A stretch of DNA of 15,325 nucleotides, from positions 1 through 15,325 of the forward strand of contig DATFDL010000323.1 of the NCBI GenBank assembly GCA_035252155.1. The letters are read 5' to 3'. Shown here one piece after another: positions 1-9,400 of this stretch. The notes beneath the pieces were generated by a model. It searched no databases. It had not been told where the DNA came from and saw only the letters and a program-made list of their open reading frames with translations. The position numbers were made by a program, and so were the translations under genes. How positions within the stretch are numbered: position 1 is the stretch's first letter; each line of letters begins with the position of its first letter. This DNA is from JAICLL01 sp035252155. GTDB taxonomy: Bacteria; Planctomycetota; Planctomycetia; Pirellulales; JAICIG01.

Positions 1-29
1 GCCGTAGGCTGTCGCATTCGCGGCCGCGG

Positions 30-216
30 GGTGTCACGGCATCCGCCGCGGCGCGGTTCGCGTCGGATTGACGCGCGACGACAATCGCCGCGGCGGACGC
101 CGTGCGGGTTTCGTTGCGAGTTGGGGCCGAGCAGTAGTTCCGCACGGCGTCCGTCGCAGCGGCCGAGTTCGTGCATATCAAGACGTCCATCGCGCTGCGA
201 CGGATGCCGTGGCACC
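30..216. repeat. Nested inverted-repeat element, non-coding
   Basis: The first 266 bases hold no convincing gene. They contain a nested palindrome. The outer arms, 30-56 and 190-216, match as inverted copies at 23 of 27 positions (shared core CACGGCATCCG). The inner arms, 94-107 and 140-153, are a perfect 14-base inverted repeat (CGGACGCCGTGCGG). Short reading frames across it are arginine-rich and look like translated GC-rich non-coding DNA. It lies downstream of the DUF1501 stop. It could be a MITE-like or REP-like element or a transcript-end structure, but there is no U-tract of the kind expected in an intrinsic terminator. Confidence 0.6.
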
Positions 217-232
217 CAGACTCATCCCTCCC

Positions 233-262
233 TTTCATTTTTTTGCCCCCAATCTTTTTGCC
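233..262 (-). repeat. Two-copy 15-mer tandem repeat after DUF1501
   Basis: Read on the minus strand, 262-248 (GGCAAAAAGATTGGG) and 247-233 (GGCAAAAAAATGAAA) are adjacent related 15-mers, starting five bases after the DUF1501 stop codon. Function unknown. It forms no hairpin. Confidence 0.45.
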
Positions 263-266
263 TTTC

Positions 267-1460
267 TTAGGTGAATAGCTCGAGCGGTTCGTAGTCGCCG
301 CCCAGCGGCGCTTCGGGCGGCAGACGCAGCCAGTCTCGCAATAGCGCCGCGTAAACCTGGCGGAAATCGACCGATGTTTTTAAGTCGCCGTCGACCAGAT
401 CGGTCAGGCTGGGCGTCGTGCCGTGCAGCCCGGCGCGCACACGAGGGCCCGCCAACAGCACCGGCCCGGCCGTGCCGTGATCGGTGCCTCGCGAGGCATT
501 CTCCGCCACGCGGCGGCCAAATTCGCTGAAACACAGCACCACCACCCGCTCGTCGAGCTTAGCAGCGGCCAGATCGTCCAAGAACGCTTTCAGCGCCTCG
601 CTTAGCTCGCGCAGCAGCCGGCCATGGGTTGGTTGCTGCACGGCGTGCGTATCGTAACCGCGCTGCACCGCATAATAGACCTGCGTCGGCATGTCGGCCT
701 CGATCAGCCGAGCGACGATCGCCAGATGCTGCGCCAGCTCGCTGCTCGGATGGTTGGCCTTGCTTCGCTCGCGGCCCGCGGCGGCATTCACGCGATCGGC
801 GGTCGTATAGGCGTCGAGCGTCGCTCGGCGCACAAAATCGGTTAAATCATCGCTTGCCGATGGGTTGGCTTGCGCGGCCAAGCCACCACGGGCCGACTGA
901 TTTTGAATCACCAATTCATCGAGCCGCGAAAAGCTGGCGGCGATCGATCGCCTTCCCACCAGCGCTCCGGGCACGGCCCCATCGCCCACGAGCATGGCCG
1001 CGGCGGAATCGCTCGGGGGCGCTTGGTCGAGCGCCCGCCCGATCCAGCCGTAGCTTTTATGATCAGCCCGATCGAACCGCGCGGTGTGCCAGATGGCCAT
1101 GCTCACATCGTGCGAGCGATTGGGATTCGGATATCCCACGCCCTGCACGATGGCCAGCCGGTCGCTTTCCACCAGATCGGCCGCTGCCCGCATGGCGGGG
1201 TGCAGCGCCACATCATCGTTGAGTTTGTGCAAATTCGCCGCATTCAGCCGCAGCATGTCGCGGTGCCTGGCATAACCTTCATCGCGATACGGCACGACGG
1301 TATTCACGCCGTCGTTGCCCCCATCGAGCTGCACCACGACCAGAATGCGGTCGTCCTGTTTCGCTTCCGCCGCTCGCGCCAATCGTTGCAAAAAGCCCGG
1401 CACGGTGGGCGCCAAGGCGATCAACGACGAACGCTTCAATAAATCACGTCGATGCAGCAT
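267..1460 (-). CDS. DUF1501 family protein with Tat signal
   Basis: 397 residues, complete. The start is residue RRDLLKRSS-proximal ATG at 1460, preceded by AAGGAG nine bases upstream. The N-terminus (RRDLLKR at 4-10, then a hydrophobic stretch to about residue 23) is a twin-arginine type export signal, so the protein is likely moved folded across the cytoplasmic membrane. Family marks are visible: DGGNDG at 46-51, GYDTH at 268-272, FSEFGRRV at 311-318 and TDHGTAGP at 326-333. DUF1501 proteins belong to the alkaline phosphatase/sulfatase-like superfamily; their substrate is not established. The gene follows DUF1800 by 152 bases on the same strand, the usual pairing for these families, and the two probably act together. 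The C-terminus (GGDYEPLELF) is typical, so the gene is intact. Confidence 0.93.
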   Translation of the reverse strand: MLHRRDLLKRSSLIALAPTVPGFLQRLARAAEAKQDDRILVVVQLDGGNDGVNTVVPYRDEGYARHRDMLRLNAANLHKLNDDVALHPAMRAAADLVESDRLAIVQGVGYPNPNRSHDVSMAIWHTARFDRADHKSYGWIGRALDQAPPSDSAAAMLVGDGAVPGALVGRRSIAASFSRLDELVIQNQSARGGLAAQANPSASDDLTDFVRRATLDAYTTADRVNAAAGRERSKANHPSSELAQHLAIVARLIEADMPTQVYYAVQRGYDTHAVQQPTHGRLLRELSEALKAFLDDLAAAKLDERVVVLCFSEFGRRVAENASRGTDHGTAGPVLLAGPRVRAGLHGTTPSLTDLVDGDLKTSVDFRQVYAALLRDWLRLPPEAPLGGDYEPLELFT

Positions 1461-1532
1461 GGTGATGTTCTCCTTGTTCTCAGGTGGCTGGGGCGGAGCC
1501 TAGGCGACGCCCCGGCTAGTAAAGACGCAGAG

Positions 1533-1597
1533 CAGGGGAGCAAGGGTGCAGGGGAGCAAATGGTTCTCCCCCGCTCCCCCGCTCCCTTGCTCCCCTG
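1533..1597. repeat. GC-rich inverted repeat with 8-mer tandem
   Basis: Lies in the 152-base gap between DUF1800 and DUF1501. A perfect 14-base inverted repeat (CAGGGGAGCAAGGG at 1533-1546, complement at 1584-1597) encloses a second weaker pairing. GCAGGGGAGCAA is also repeated directly at 1532 and 1549, and the right side is a run of CCCCGCTC-like 8-mers. The RNA could form a strong hairpin between the two genes, perhaps a processing or attenuation structure. No U-run follows, so it is not called as a terminator. Confidence 0.6.
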
Positions 1598-1612
1598 GCC
1601 CCGACCCTGCCC

Positions 1613-2935
1613 TCATCCCAATTGCGCTCTCGGCGAGCCGAGCACGGCCGCGACCAATTGCCGCGCATCGTCCGCTTCGCCCGACTCATTATCCACTGCG
1701 TTCCATAAGAGCTGTTGTAACAGCCTGCCAAATTGCTCTTGGCTCTCGCAGCCATGTCGCCGGGCCAATGACATCCAATCGCGCGGGGCGGCCGCGCTTT
1801 GCAAACCACCGTCGGCCAGGCGCGTCGCAAAATTGCCGCGGGCAATCAACGACCGCGTATTCAGCCACGCCCGGCCGCCTGGCCACCCAAACACATTGGG
1901 CGGCTCAAATAAATCTTGCCCCAAGGCCGCCATCCACTCGGCCAGCACAATCGTGCTCGGCGGCGGATCGAACATCTCCAACGCCCGGACCGCGCCCACC
2001 ACGAATTGCGCCGGTCCCAGCACGCGGTTGCCGATATTCGCGTCGTCAAAAAACTCGTTCGACCTCAGCACTGTGCCGACCGCCCAAGCGACGTCGAGGT
2101 TCCGCTCGCGCAAGCCAACGGCGAGCGTCTCAATCATCTCCTCGCCCGTCGTGCCTTCGCCCAGCAGCATTTCGCACACGCGCCGGGCGAGCCTCCGCGA
2201 GGTGGCCGGCTGCTCGAGCAGCAGTCTTACCAGGTCGTCGCCGCGCCACCGGCCGGAGCTGCCGAGAATCGTCTTCTCCCCGTCGTCATGATAATCGGCC
2301 ACGTCGCGGAACTGGCGGTTCTTCACGGTCCAGCCGGTCAACGCCCTGGCCGCCTCTTTCACATCGGTCTCCGAATAATTGCCCACGCCCAGCGAAAACA
2401 GCTCCAACAGTTCTCGCGCCAAGTTCTCGTTGGGATGTTCGCGGCGGTTGGTGTCGGCGTCGAGCCAGACGAGCAGGGCCGGGTCTTTCACGGCATGCGT
2501 GAGCAGCTCACCGAACGGCGCTCGGGCGAATTGCCGCAGCAGGTCGTTCTGCCGCCGCATGAGCGAGACGTCTTCGACCTTGCGGTTGCTGGTGGCGAAG
2601 TGATTGTGCCAGATCAACGTCAGCCGTTCGCCCAGCGGATCGGGCGAAAACAGCATCCGGTAAATCCACCATGCCTTGAGCCGATGGATGCTGCCCGAAG
2701 CCACCGCCGCGTCGCACAGCAGCCGCGAGGTCTCTTCAAACGCCTCGGGCACGCCCGTCGTATAGGCTCGTCCCGTCAGCAGCCGCTCAATCGCCGCTTG
2801 CGGCCCGTCGCTTAGATCGCGCTGCAACTCGTGCCAGGTCGCGGCAAAGCCCGCCCGGCGATGCAGATGCACCACGCGCCGCAGGTTCCACGGCCGTCGC
2901 TCATCGGGCGTGTACTCTTGTAGAACGGAATTCAT
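1613..2935 (-). CDS. DUF1800 family protein
   Basis: 440 residues from the ATG at 2935. The frame stays open to an ATG at 3016, but those 27 extra residues are arginine-rich, unlike the family, and cross a repeat; a strong AAGGAG at 2943-2948, seven bases before the ATG at 2935, decides the start. Family marks: HLHRRAGFAAT near the N-terminus, LTLIWHNHFATSN at about 105-117, NENLARELLELFSLG at 169-183, ARALTGW at 196-202 and EPPNVFGWPGG at 344-354. DUF1800 is common in planctomycetes and is usually encoded just upstream of a DUF1501 protein, as here. The biochemical activity is not established. No clear signal peptide is seen at the chosen start. The C-terminus looks complete. Confidence 0.92.
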   Translation of the reverse strand: MNSVLQEYTPDERRPWNLRRVVHLHRRAGFAATWHELQRDLSDGPQAAIERLLTGRAYTTGVPEAFEETSRLLCDAAVASGSIHRLKAWWIYRMLFSPDPLGERLTLIWHNHFATSNRKVEDVSLMRRQNDLLRQFARAPFGELLTHAVKDPALLVWLDADTNRREHPNENLARELLELFSLGVGNYSETDVKEAARALTGWTVKNRQFRDVADYHDDGEKTILGSSGRWRGDDLVRLLLEQPATSRRLARRVCEMLLGEGTTGEEMIETLAVGLRERNLDVAWAVGTVLRSNEFFDDANIGNRVLGPAQFVVGAVRALEMFDPPPSTIVLAEWMAALGQDLFEPPNVFGWPGGRAWLNTRSLIARGNFATRLADGGLQSAAAPRDWMSLARRHGCESQEQFGRLLQQLLWNAVDNESGEADDARQLVAAVLGSPRAQLG

Positions 2936-2942
2936 TCCGTTT

Positions 2943-2948
2943 CTCCTT
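2943..2948 (-). promoter_or_regulatory. Ribosome binding site deciding the DUF1800 start
   Basis: AAGGAG on the minus strand, with a seven-base spacer to the ATG at 2935. The alternative upstream ATG at 3016 has no comparable site. Confidence 0.8.
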
Positions 2949-2952
2949 CTCG

Positions 2953-2979
2953 GGTGGGCCGAGCGCCGCGAGTCCCACC
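2953..2979. repeat. Short imperfect palindrome upstream of DUF1800
   Basis: GGTGGG at 2953-2958 and CCCACC at 2974-2979 flank a GC-rich core, immediately upstream of the ribosome binding site. The core reads almost as a mirror repeat (GAGCGCCGCGAG). It could be a small hairpin in the leader or one copy of a dispersed element. Confidence 0.35.
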
Positions 2980-3029
2980 ATCGGCGGCGACAGGTTTGGT
3001 TAACCCCGCATGACATGACGGACGCATTT

Positions 3030-3120
3030 AACAGAAGGCAACGAAGAAAACGAAGACAGGATGTTGAGCGTACTGTATGCGGTTACGTTCATTGCTTCGT
3101 TTCCTTCGTTAACTTCTGTT
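3030..3120. repeat. Inverted repeat between DUF433 and DUF1800
   Basis: Arms at 3030-3055 and 3095-3120 pair at 23 of 26 positions, with a 39-base loop. Each arm is built from AACGAAG/AAACGAAG-like units. The last base of the DUF433 stop codon (3122-3120 on the minus strand) falls at the outer edge of one arm, so the element abuts the coding region. There is no U-run, so terminator function is unproven. The remaining 3056-3094 loop holds nothing recognisable. Confidence 0.6.
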
Positions 3121-3446
3121 CAAATTGGGCCATCGTTATCAACGTCGACCGCGCGTATTCTCTTCAGCCGTCGCGCGACGGGCGACTCGCCGGCGGCGGC
3201 CCACAAAGCTTCAGCGTCTTTTTGATCTTGTTCAATCTGGGCGTCCAGTTGCGCTTGGTGGTCATAGTAAAATGCCAGCGCGGCATGCACGTCGGCGAGG
3301 CTTAAGTGGGGATGCTCGGCTTGTATTTCCTCCGGTCCCCAACCAACGTGAAACTCCAGCCGGGCAAGCCGGCGGCATCTTGGGAACAAGGGCGCGGCGG
3401 GCAACTCCCCAGCCGTTGTGTGCTCGATCACGGGATTTCTATTCAT
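3120..3446 (-). CDS. DUF433-domain protein with atypical N-terminus
   Basis: 108 residues from the ATG at 3446, which overlaps the M56 stop as ATGA; an open codon at 3464 is also possible. The C-terminal two thirds match DUF433 proteins well: GWGPEEIQAEHPHLSLADVHAALAFYYDH, followed by an acidic helix and SPVARRLKR. These proteins are small winged-helix-like antitoxin relatives, often paired with a DUF5615 PIN-like toxin. No such partner is present here. The usual N-terminal part (a GTRI-type motif before the helix) is missing; it is replaced by an arginine- and proline-rich stretch (about residues 13-32) without family resemblance. Either this is a divergent member or the 5' end has been scrambled by repeat insertion or frameshift. 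Expression could depend on translation through from the giant upstream gene. Confidence 0.6.
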   Translation of the reverse strand: MNRNPVIEHTTAGELPAAPLFPRCRRLARLEFHVGWGPEEIQAEHPHLSLADVHAALAFYYDHQAQLDAQIEQDQKDAEALWAAAGESPVARRLKRIRAVDVDNDGPI

Positions 3447-6400
3447 TCGTGCAATTCGTGCCATTGGTGGTTTCGCCCCTCGTCGCGCTTCGTTTCAACT
3501 TCGATATCTTGCATGAATCCCTCGGCATCTTCCGGCACATTCAGCAATGCGGCGCCCTGAAATTGCGAAACAGGCATTGGGCTGCCATTACCTTCGGCAA
3601 AGCAAATCCAGATCGAATCTCTGCTCGGCGGGTCATCTTGTCGCCCATATTGCACTCCCTGGCGCTTAAAGAACGCGGCGGCATCAATCTCGGCGGGCTT
3701 AAACCGCCGGCCATCTGCCACGTTCACGCCGAGGAAACCAGCGCCAGGCAATACCGGCACCGTGAATTTGCCGTCCGCGTCGGTGTACCCTTGACTAAAT
3801 TTGCCAACTCCGCCCGCCGCAAAACCGCCGATGCCTTCGACCACGTGCGCGTTCGGATAAACCGGCCAATACATTACCAACGCGGAAACAGGACGCCCGG
3901 TCGCGCGATCAGCCACACGACCGCTGAGCGGTACGGCTGGAAACACGCGCAGCTTCGCCTCCAGCCCTTCTAACCCGGGCGTATCAACTATGGTGGCGCT
4001 TCCTTCGAGGTACGGCGCGCCTTCAGGCGGGCGGGCGAAAAGTCGGTAATCGTCGGCCTTCGGGCAACCGAGCAAGGCAAACCGTCCCGCGGCGTCAGTG
4101 AAAACAGTGTCCACGCCTGGAAATGCCGTGACCCGCACACCTTCGATGGCCGCTCCTGTCTTCGCGTCGGTCACCGTGCCGATGATCGGACGCGAAGGAC
4201 GCAACGCATGCGTGAAACGAGGCCCGTAAACCGGCCGCAGATGCGGCAGCCTGTCAGGCGTTTTCAGTGGTTGTTCTAACGGATAAGTGAGCACCTCGAT
4301 CTTTGCATGTTCGACGTCCTCGCCGATCAGGTCCAACTCGACGAGTTGATTTTGCCCGATGCCGATCAGCCGAAATCGGCCCCACTGGTCGGTGCGAACC
4401 GCGGCAACCGGCGACTGTGCACCAAGCCCGTGGAAGTGAAGGTGCCAATTCGGGAAGCGAAACTCCTTTTCCTCTTTTAACGACTCCAGGTAAGGCCGAG
4501 GATCGCCGTTTGCGAAATGCTGCACGCGGTCGACGCGCACTTCGAGATCGGCGACGGGCTTGCCTTCCAGGTCGATGATCCGCCCTTCGATGGACAATTC
4601 GCGAGGCAACTTGAGCGTCACGTCGGCTGGGTCATCGGACGGCGGAAGATCGCTCCAACTCAGACCATATCCTTCCTTCGTAGCAATGACGAACCAACGT
4701 CGCGTGCCGAACTTGCTATCGGGCGGCAGGAGCAGCGCGAATGTGCCGTCGGCTTGCGACGCAACTTCGAATCGGCCTCCGTCCCAGGCTTTCATACCGA
4801 AATCCGGCAAGCCGATGACTTGAACCCGCGCCTCCTCTGCCGGCCCGCCGTCGGGCAACAGCACCCGCCCGTAAAGGACAATCGAATGGGACAATGGCTT
4901 GGTCGATTTGTTCGCGACGCTCTTGGCAGCGGATGTCCTCGGCTTTTCAGTACGTGATGTATCGCGCGTAGGTCTTGAGGCAGCGGTTTGCGTTGCTTGA
5001 AGGGCCGCCGCCTTGCCGCCGGTTTCCGAGGCTTTGAGCACCACGTCGCCTAAATCGAGTGTTTCACCGGGCTGAACTTCCTGCGTAGTGACGTCGAGGC
5101 TTTCCGCGCCGCGGATCGCTGAAAGAACATACGACAAGCCCGGCGGCACGTCGTCGAGATGAAATTGGCCGTCAGCATCGGTTTGCAAGTGGTCAAGAGT
5201 ATCTTCCCGATCGGCATACTTTTCGTCTGGCGTCCGCGGCGCGGCGTGGACCTGGCAGTGAAGCCGCGGCACCGGCTTGCCCGAACGGTCGACGACGCGG
5301 CCCGACAGCGTTGCACAAGGATGCAGCACGATTTGCCGCGGCGGGTCGCGGTCGGGCGAGAGCCGCACCGACCCGGCCAAGCGCCGCTCGCGGTGCAAGA
5401 ACATTGCCGTGCGAGCCGTATCGCGCGGGCCGACGATTTCGATCGTCGAACTCGGCAGCGGATCGTACGACCAGGCGATGCTGTAACTGCGGCCCATCCG
5501 CGCCGGCGCGAGGTGCTTGTTAACGGCGCCGACGAGCGGCTGCCCTTGAGGATCGACCAAATCCAGCCTGGCCACCGACAGCGGCCGCACCTGGATGTCA
5601 ATGGGATCATTGACACCGCCGGCCGACAGATTGACTTCGCGCACCGCGGTCGTCAACTGCATGCTAACGAGATGGTAGATGTTAAGATGCGTAGGGTCTT
5701 GTTGATGCAAGCCCGCAATGGCGTCGGCGCCGTCGGCCACGCCATATCGCTCGTTCTGCTCGGCCGCGAACACCACAACGCCGCGGCCCGGCAACGCGGG
5801 GATTTCGTATTGGCCGTCCTGGTCGATGGCGTACCAGTCTTCGTTGCCCATGCTGTGCATTCCCGCGTTAAAGTTGGGAAAATCTGCCGCTCGTTTGTTT
5901 GTCAAAAACGGATAGTAGGCCACGAACCCGCGTATCGGATCGCCGGTCGCCTCGTCGCCCACGCGCCCGCGAAGGCGGATCGCTCGCTTCAATGGAACGT
6001 CAAAAGACACAGGCCCCAGGCCCTCCTTTTTCGGTGGATTCACTTCAGTCCTGAAGTACGGTTCGCCTGCTGCTGGCATCAACCGTAAGCAATGAGCTTG
6101 TTCCGGATGATTCGGCTTGGGCACGCCGCGCAGCACATAACGGCCCTGGTCATCGGTGATCGCCGCTAAGAAGCTTTCGACAAATAGCAACGAGTCGGCA
6201 TAGCGAGTCAGCCGGACCTCGACGCCGGGCAAGGGTTCGCCGCTATCCGCATCGCGAATGACGCCGGTGATGGGCTGCTCAGGCTCGGCCGTCAGATCGA
6301 ATCGGCGACCGAAGCAAGTTTGCACTCGAAAGCGCGGATCGTAGCCCGGATACGGCACGGGCGGCATGTCGTGCGTGACGACATAAAGCCAGGTTCTGGC

Positions 6401-9400
6401 GATGCCGGCGCCGTCGAGTTGCAGTCGCACTTGGCGGTCGCGACCAAGCCCCGCCAACCGGAACCGGCCTTCGCGGTCGGTGATGGCCGATGGCATCAGT
6501 TCTGGCCCGTCAAGCTGAAGGGTCTTATTGCCCGGGAAATAAGCGACGGTGGGACCGGGGTGATTGTTGCGGTCTTTGATCGGCCGCGCCATTTGATTCG
6601 GATCGAGTGATACAGGGTTGCTTTTGGCTTTTTCAATCCAAGCGCCGAGATTGCTCGCGCCGCCGCTGACTGTGCCGACCGAAACTCGCACGCCAGCGAC
6701 CGGCCGTGCCTCGAGGTTCAAGACGCGGCCTTCGATCATGGCGTCTTCGACAAGCTGCAGCGTGAGCGGACCGCCGCCGCGCTGTGGATAGGCCCAGTCA
6801 AAACCTTGGCTGGGCGAATCGGCCAGCACGACCATCGATGATTCGACAAAGTGATCGCGATTGGCGTGCGAGGCCGCGTCGAGAACTTCGATGGCAAACG
6901 CGCCATCGGCATTGGTTTTCGATTCCGCGAGCAGCCGGCCGTTCACGACCCAGGTAATCGACTCGGTATCGACGTGTATTACGCGCACCCGCGCGCCGGC
7001 TTGCGGTTTGCCCCTTGGGTCGAGCACGCGCCCGCGAAGGGTGAGGGTTGGCTGGTTGCCAGGAACCTCCGTTCTGCCCGTAGGCTGCTTTTCCGGTGCT
7101 GAGTTGTCAGCCACGACTGGCGCACTCTTCTCCGCCGAAGCGATTGGTTTGCCCGCCGGCGAGCCGAGCACCAAATCGCCGAGGTCGCGTGTCTGCCCGG
7201 AATCTACCGAGAACTTGTCGAGCGAAAGCAGCCGGCGGCTCATCGCGCCCGGCTCCGAGCGGCTTACTTCATACTGCTGACCGGCAATTAGCTCGTCGGT
7301 TTTGAATCGGCCTTCGTCGTCGGTGATGGCGAAGATTTCACGCCCCCTTTGCATCCCTTTCGACACAACTGGGTAGAACCAGACATGCATGCCTTCGACC
7401 GGGCCGCCCTGCTCGTCGACTACGCGTCCGGTCGCGCCGCCGTACGGCTCAAGCCGCACGGTAATCGGCTCCGATTCGCCGGTGCCGATCGCGCGGCACG
7501 CGCCCAGCCGGCGCCCTTGATGTTCGAATGATATCTCGCGCTCGTCGTCTGATCCCACGGCGTGTACGGTGAATTTAGAGCCGGAGATCACCTGCGCGCG
7601 GATAGCTGTAATGTACAAGCCATGGGCGGTCGCTCCGGTAAGAGGTTGTCCATCAGGGTCGATCAATCGTCCTTGCAAAGTGCGGCCTCGCACGAGGCGG
7701 ACCTCCAACGGCTCGGGCAACTTTTGCCGGTCGGGACTGATCAGCACCATCCGCGCATGGCCGGTTTGACTGATGAAGCTCAAGCCCGCGGGACGCGCCG
7801 TGGGCAGTGAGTCGGGCAAGCCGCGCTGCAACTCCGGCGAATGGGCCAGCGAGCGATGTTCCGGAGATTGCTCAAACAGTTTTACGACGTCGTCATAGCC
7901 AACCCCGATCGACAGATATTGCTCAAAGGCACCGCTGGGAAAACCGATGCCCAGCACACCCGGCCCCGGTGCCACGACAATCCGAAACGAGCCATCCGGT
8001 TCACTGCGGGAATGCGTGTAGGGATCGACATGTTGCTCGAAGAGGTCGGCCACGTGTGCGTTCAAGTAGAGCGGGGCATAGTGAATCGTCGCCTCGAGGG
8101 GCCGGCCCGTGCCGCTGTCGACGATTCGGCCGCGCAGTGCGATGCCCTCGACCAACTCGAAATAGCGGGAGAACGGTTTAAGCCCCGCCTCGTCGGCAAT
8201 GGTCAATGTTGCGGGAAAGTAGGCCGGTCCTTCCGGCGCAGGCTCGATGCTGACCACGTACTGCGGTTGCTTCGCACAACCCTCAAGGATGAAGCAGCCC
8301 AGTTCGTCGGATTCGGCTTCGGCGGTCGTCGCATCCCAGCAACGCACCTTCGCCCTCGGCACCGGCGCGCCGGTTCGTCGGTCGCGCACGACGCCGTGGA
8401 TGCGGCGGGCAGGTTCGGCGATGTAGTCAAACGGCGAACCGTAGAGCACGCGTCCGGGCCGCGGCGGGAAGAGCGGCTCGGCCGGCGGAACAGGACCGCG
8501 AATCGTATCACGCAGGGCAGCGGTCGCCTCGAACGTCGTATGGCGGATATCCGACCCACGCACTTTTATCTTCGCTACGTCGTCGGTAGACAAACCGGCG
8601 ATACGGAACCGCCCGTCGGCGCCGGTCTTCACCGCCTCGGGCTGGCCAGGCAAAGTTCCGCCCCAATGCGAATACTCGCGAAGGATATTTCGTCCCTGTG
8701 AAACGTCGTCGAACAGCAGTTGCATGCCATTGTCTCGGTAACGCGCAACGTCGTCGACTTGCAGCTCGACGCCAGCCAAGGGCCTGCCTTCGGCGTTAAG
8801 GATTCGACCTTCGATCGCTGTTTCCTTGGACAGCCGCAACACCACGTCGTCCGTCGTCTGGCCCCAGATATAGGTCCAGTCGTGGGCGAACCCATTTGCC
8901 ACCGCATAAACGAGAATCTCAACCTTTGAGCCATCCTGCTCGTTGAACAGTACCTGGGGCAATGCAAGGCGAAATTGTCCGGCATCGTCGGTTTTCGCTT
9001 GTATTTGCGGCGTTTTTTCGGACGATGGCAAGCGCGCATACACCACGACTCCAGCTCCGGGCTGGCCATCGGGCATGAATACGGTTCCTCGCACCGCCGC
9101 GGGCTCTTCACTGTTCACCGGCGCTGCCTCGGTGCCTATCGGTTTCGGATCGGGCCCTTCAGTCTTTGAGGGGGCGACTTCTTCGGCTTCGGCAGCGGCG
9201 CGAGGCGCGAGGCGAATGACGGCGATGGAAGTGACAATTACGGCAGTTCCTAGCATCAGCAGGCGGGCAGCGCGTGGACTGATAGGCAGGTGCGAGCAGG
9301 CCCTGTCAAACAGCGCGCGGATGCGGTGCTCCAGGTTGCTGGTCTGGGCCATGGGCACAACAGCGGCCAGACGCAGCGGACGATAGTTCCGCGCGATGGC

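Noticed and set aside
1533..1597. Rho-independent terminator
   Set aside because: Stem is strong but no U-run follows on either strand.
2936..3016. N-terminal extension of DUF1800
   Set aside because: The 27 residues are arginine-rich and cross a palindrome; the ATG at 2935 has a strong ribosome binding site.
5159..6088. Plus-strand open frame of 309 codons
   Set aside because: Lies entirely opposite the M56 gene, is arginine- and histidine-rich without family resemblance, and is one of several such antisense frames caused by high GC content.
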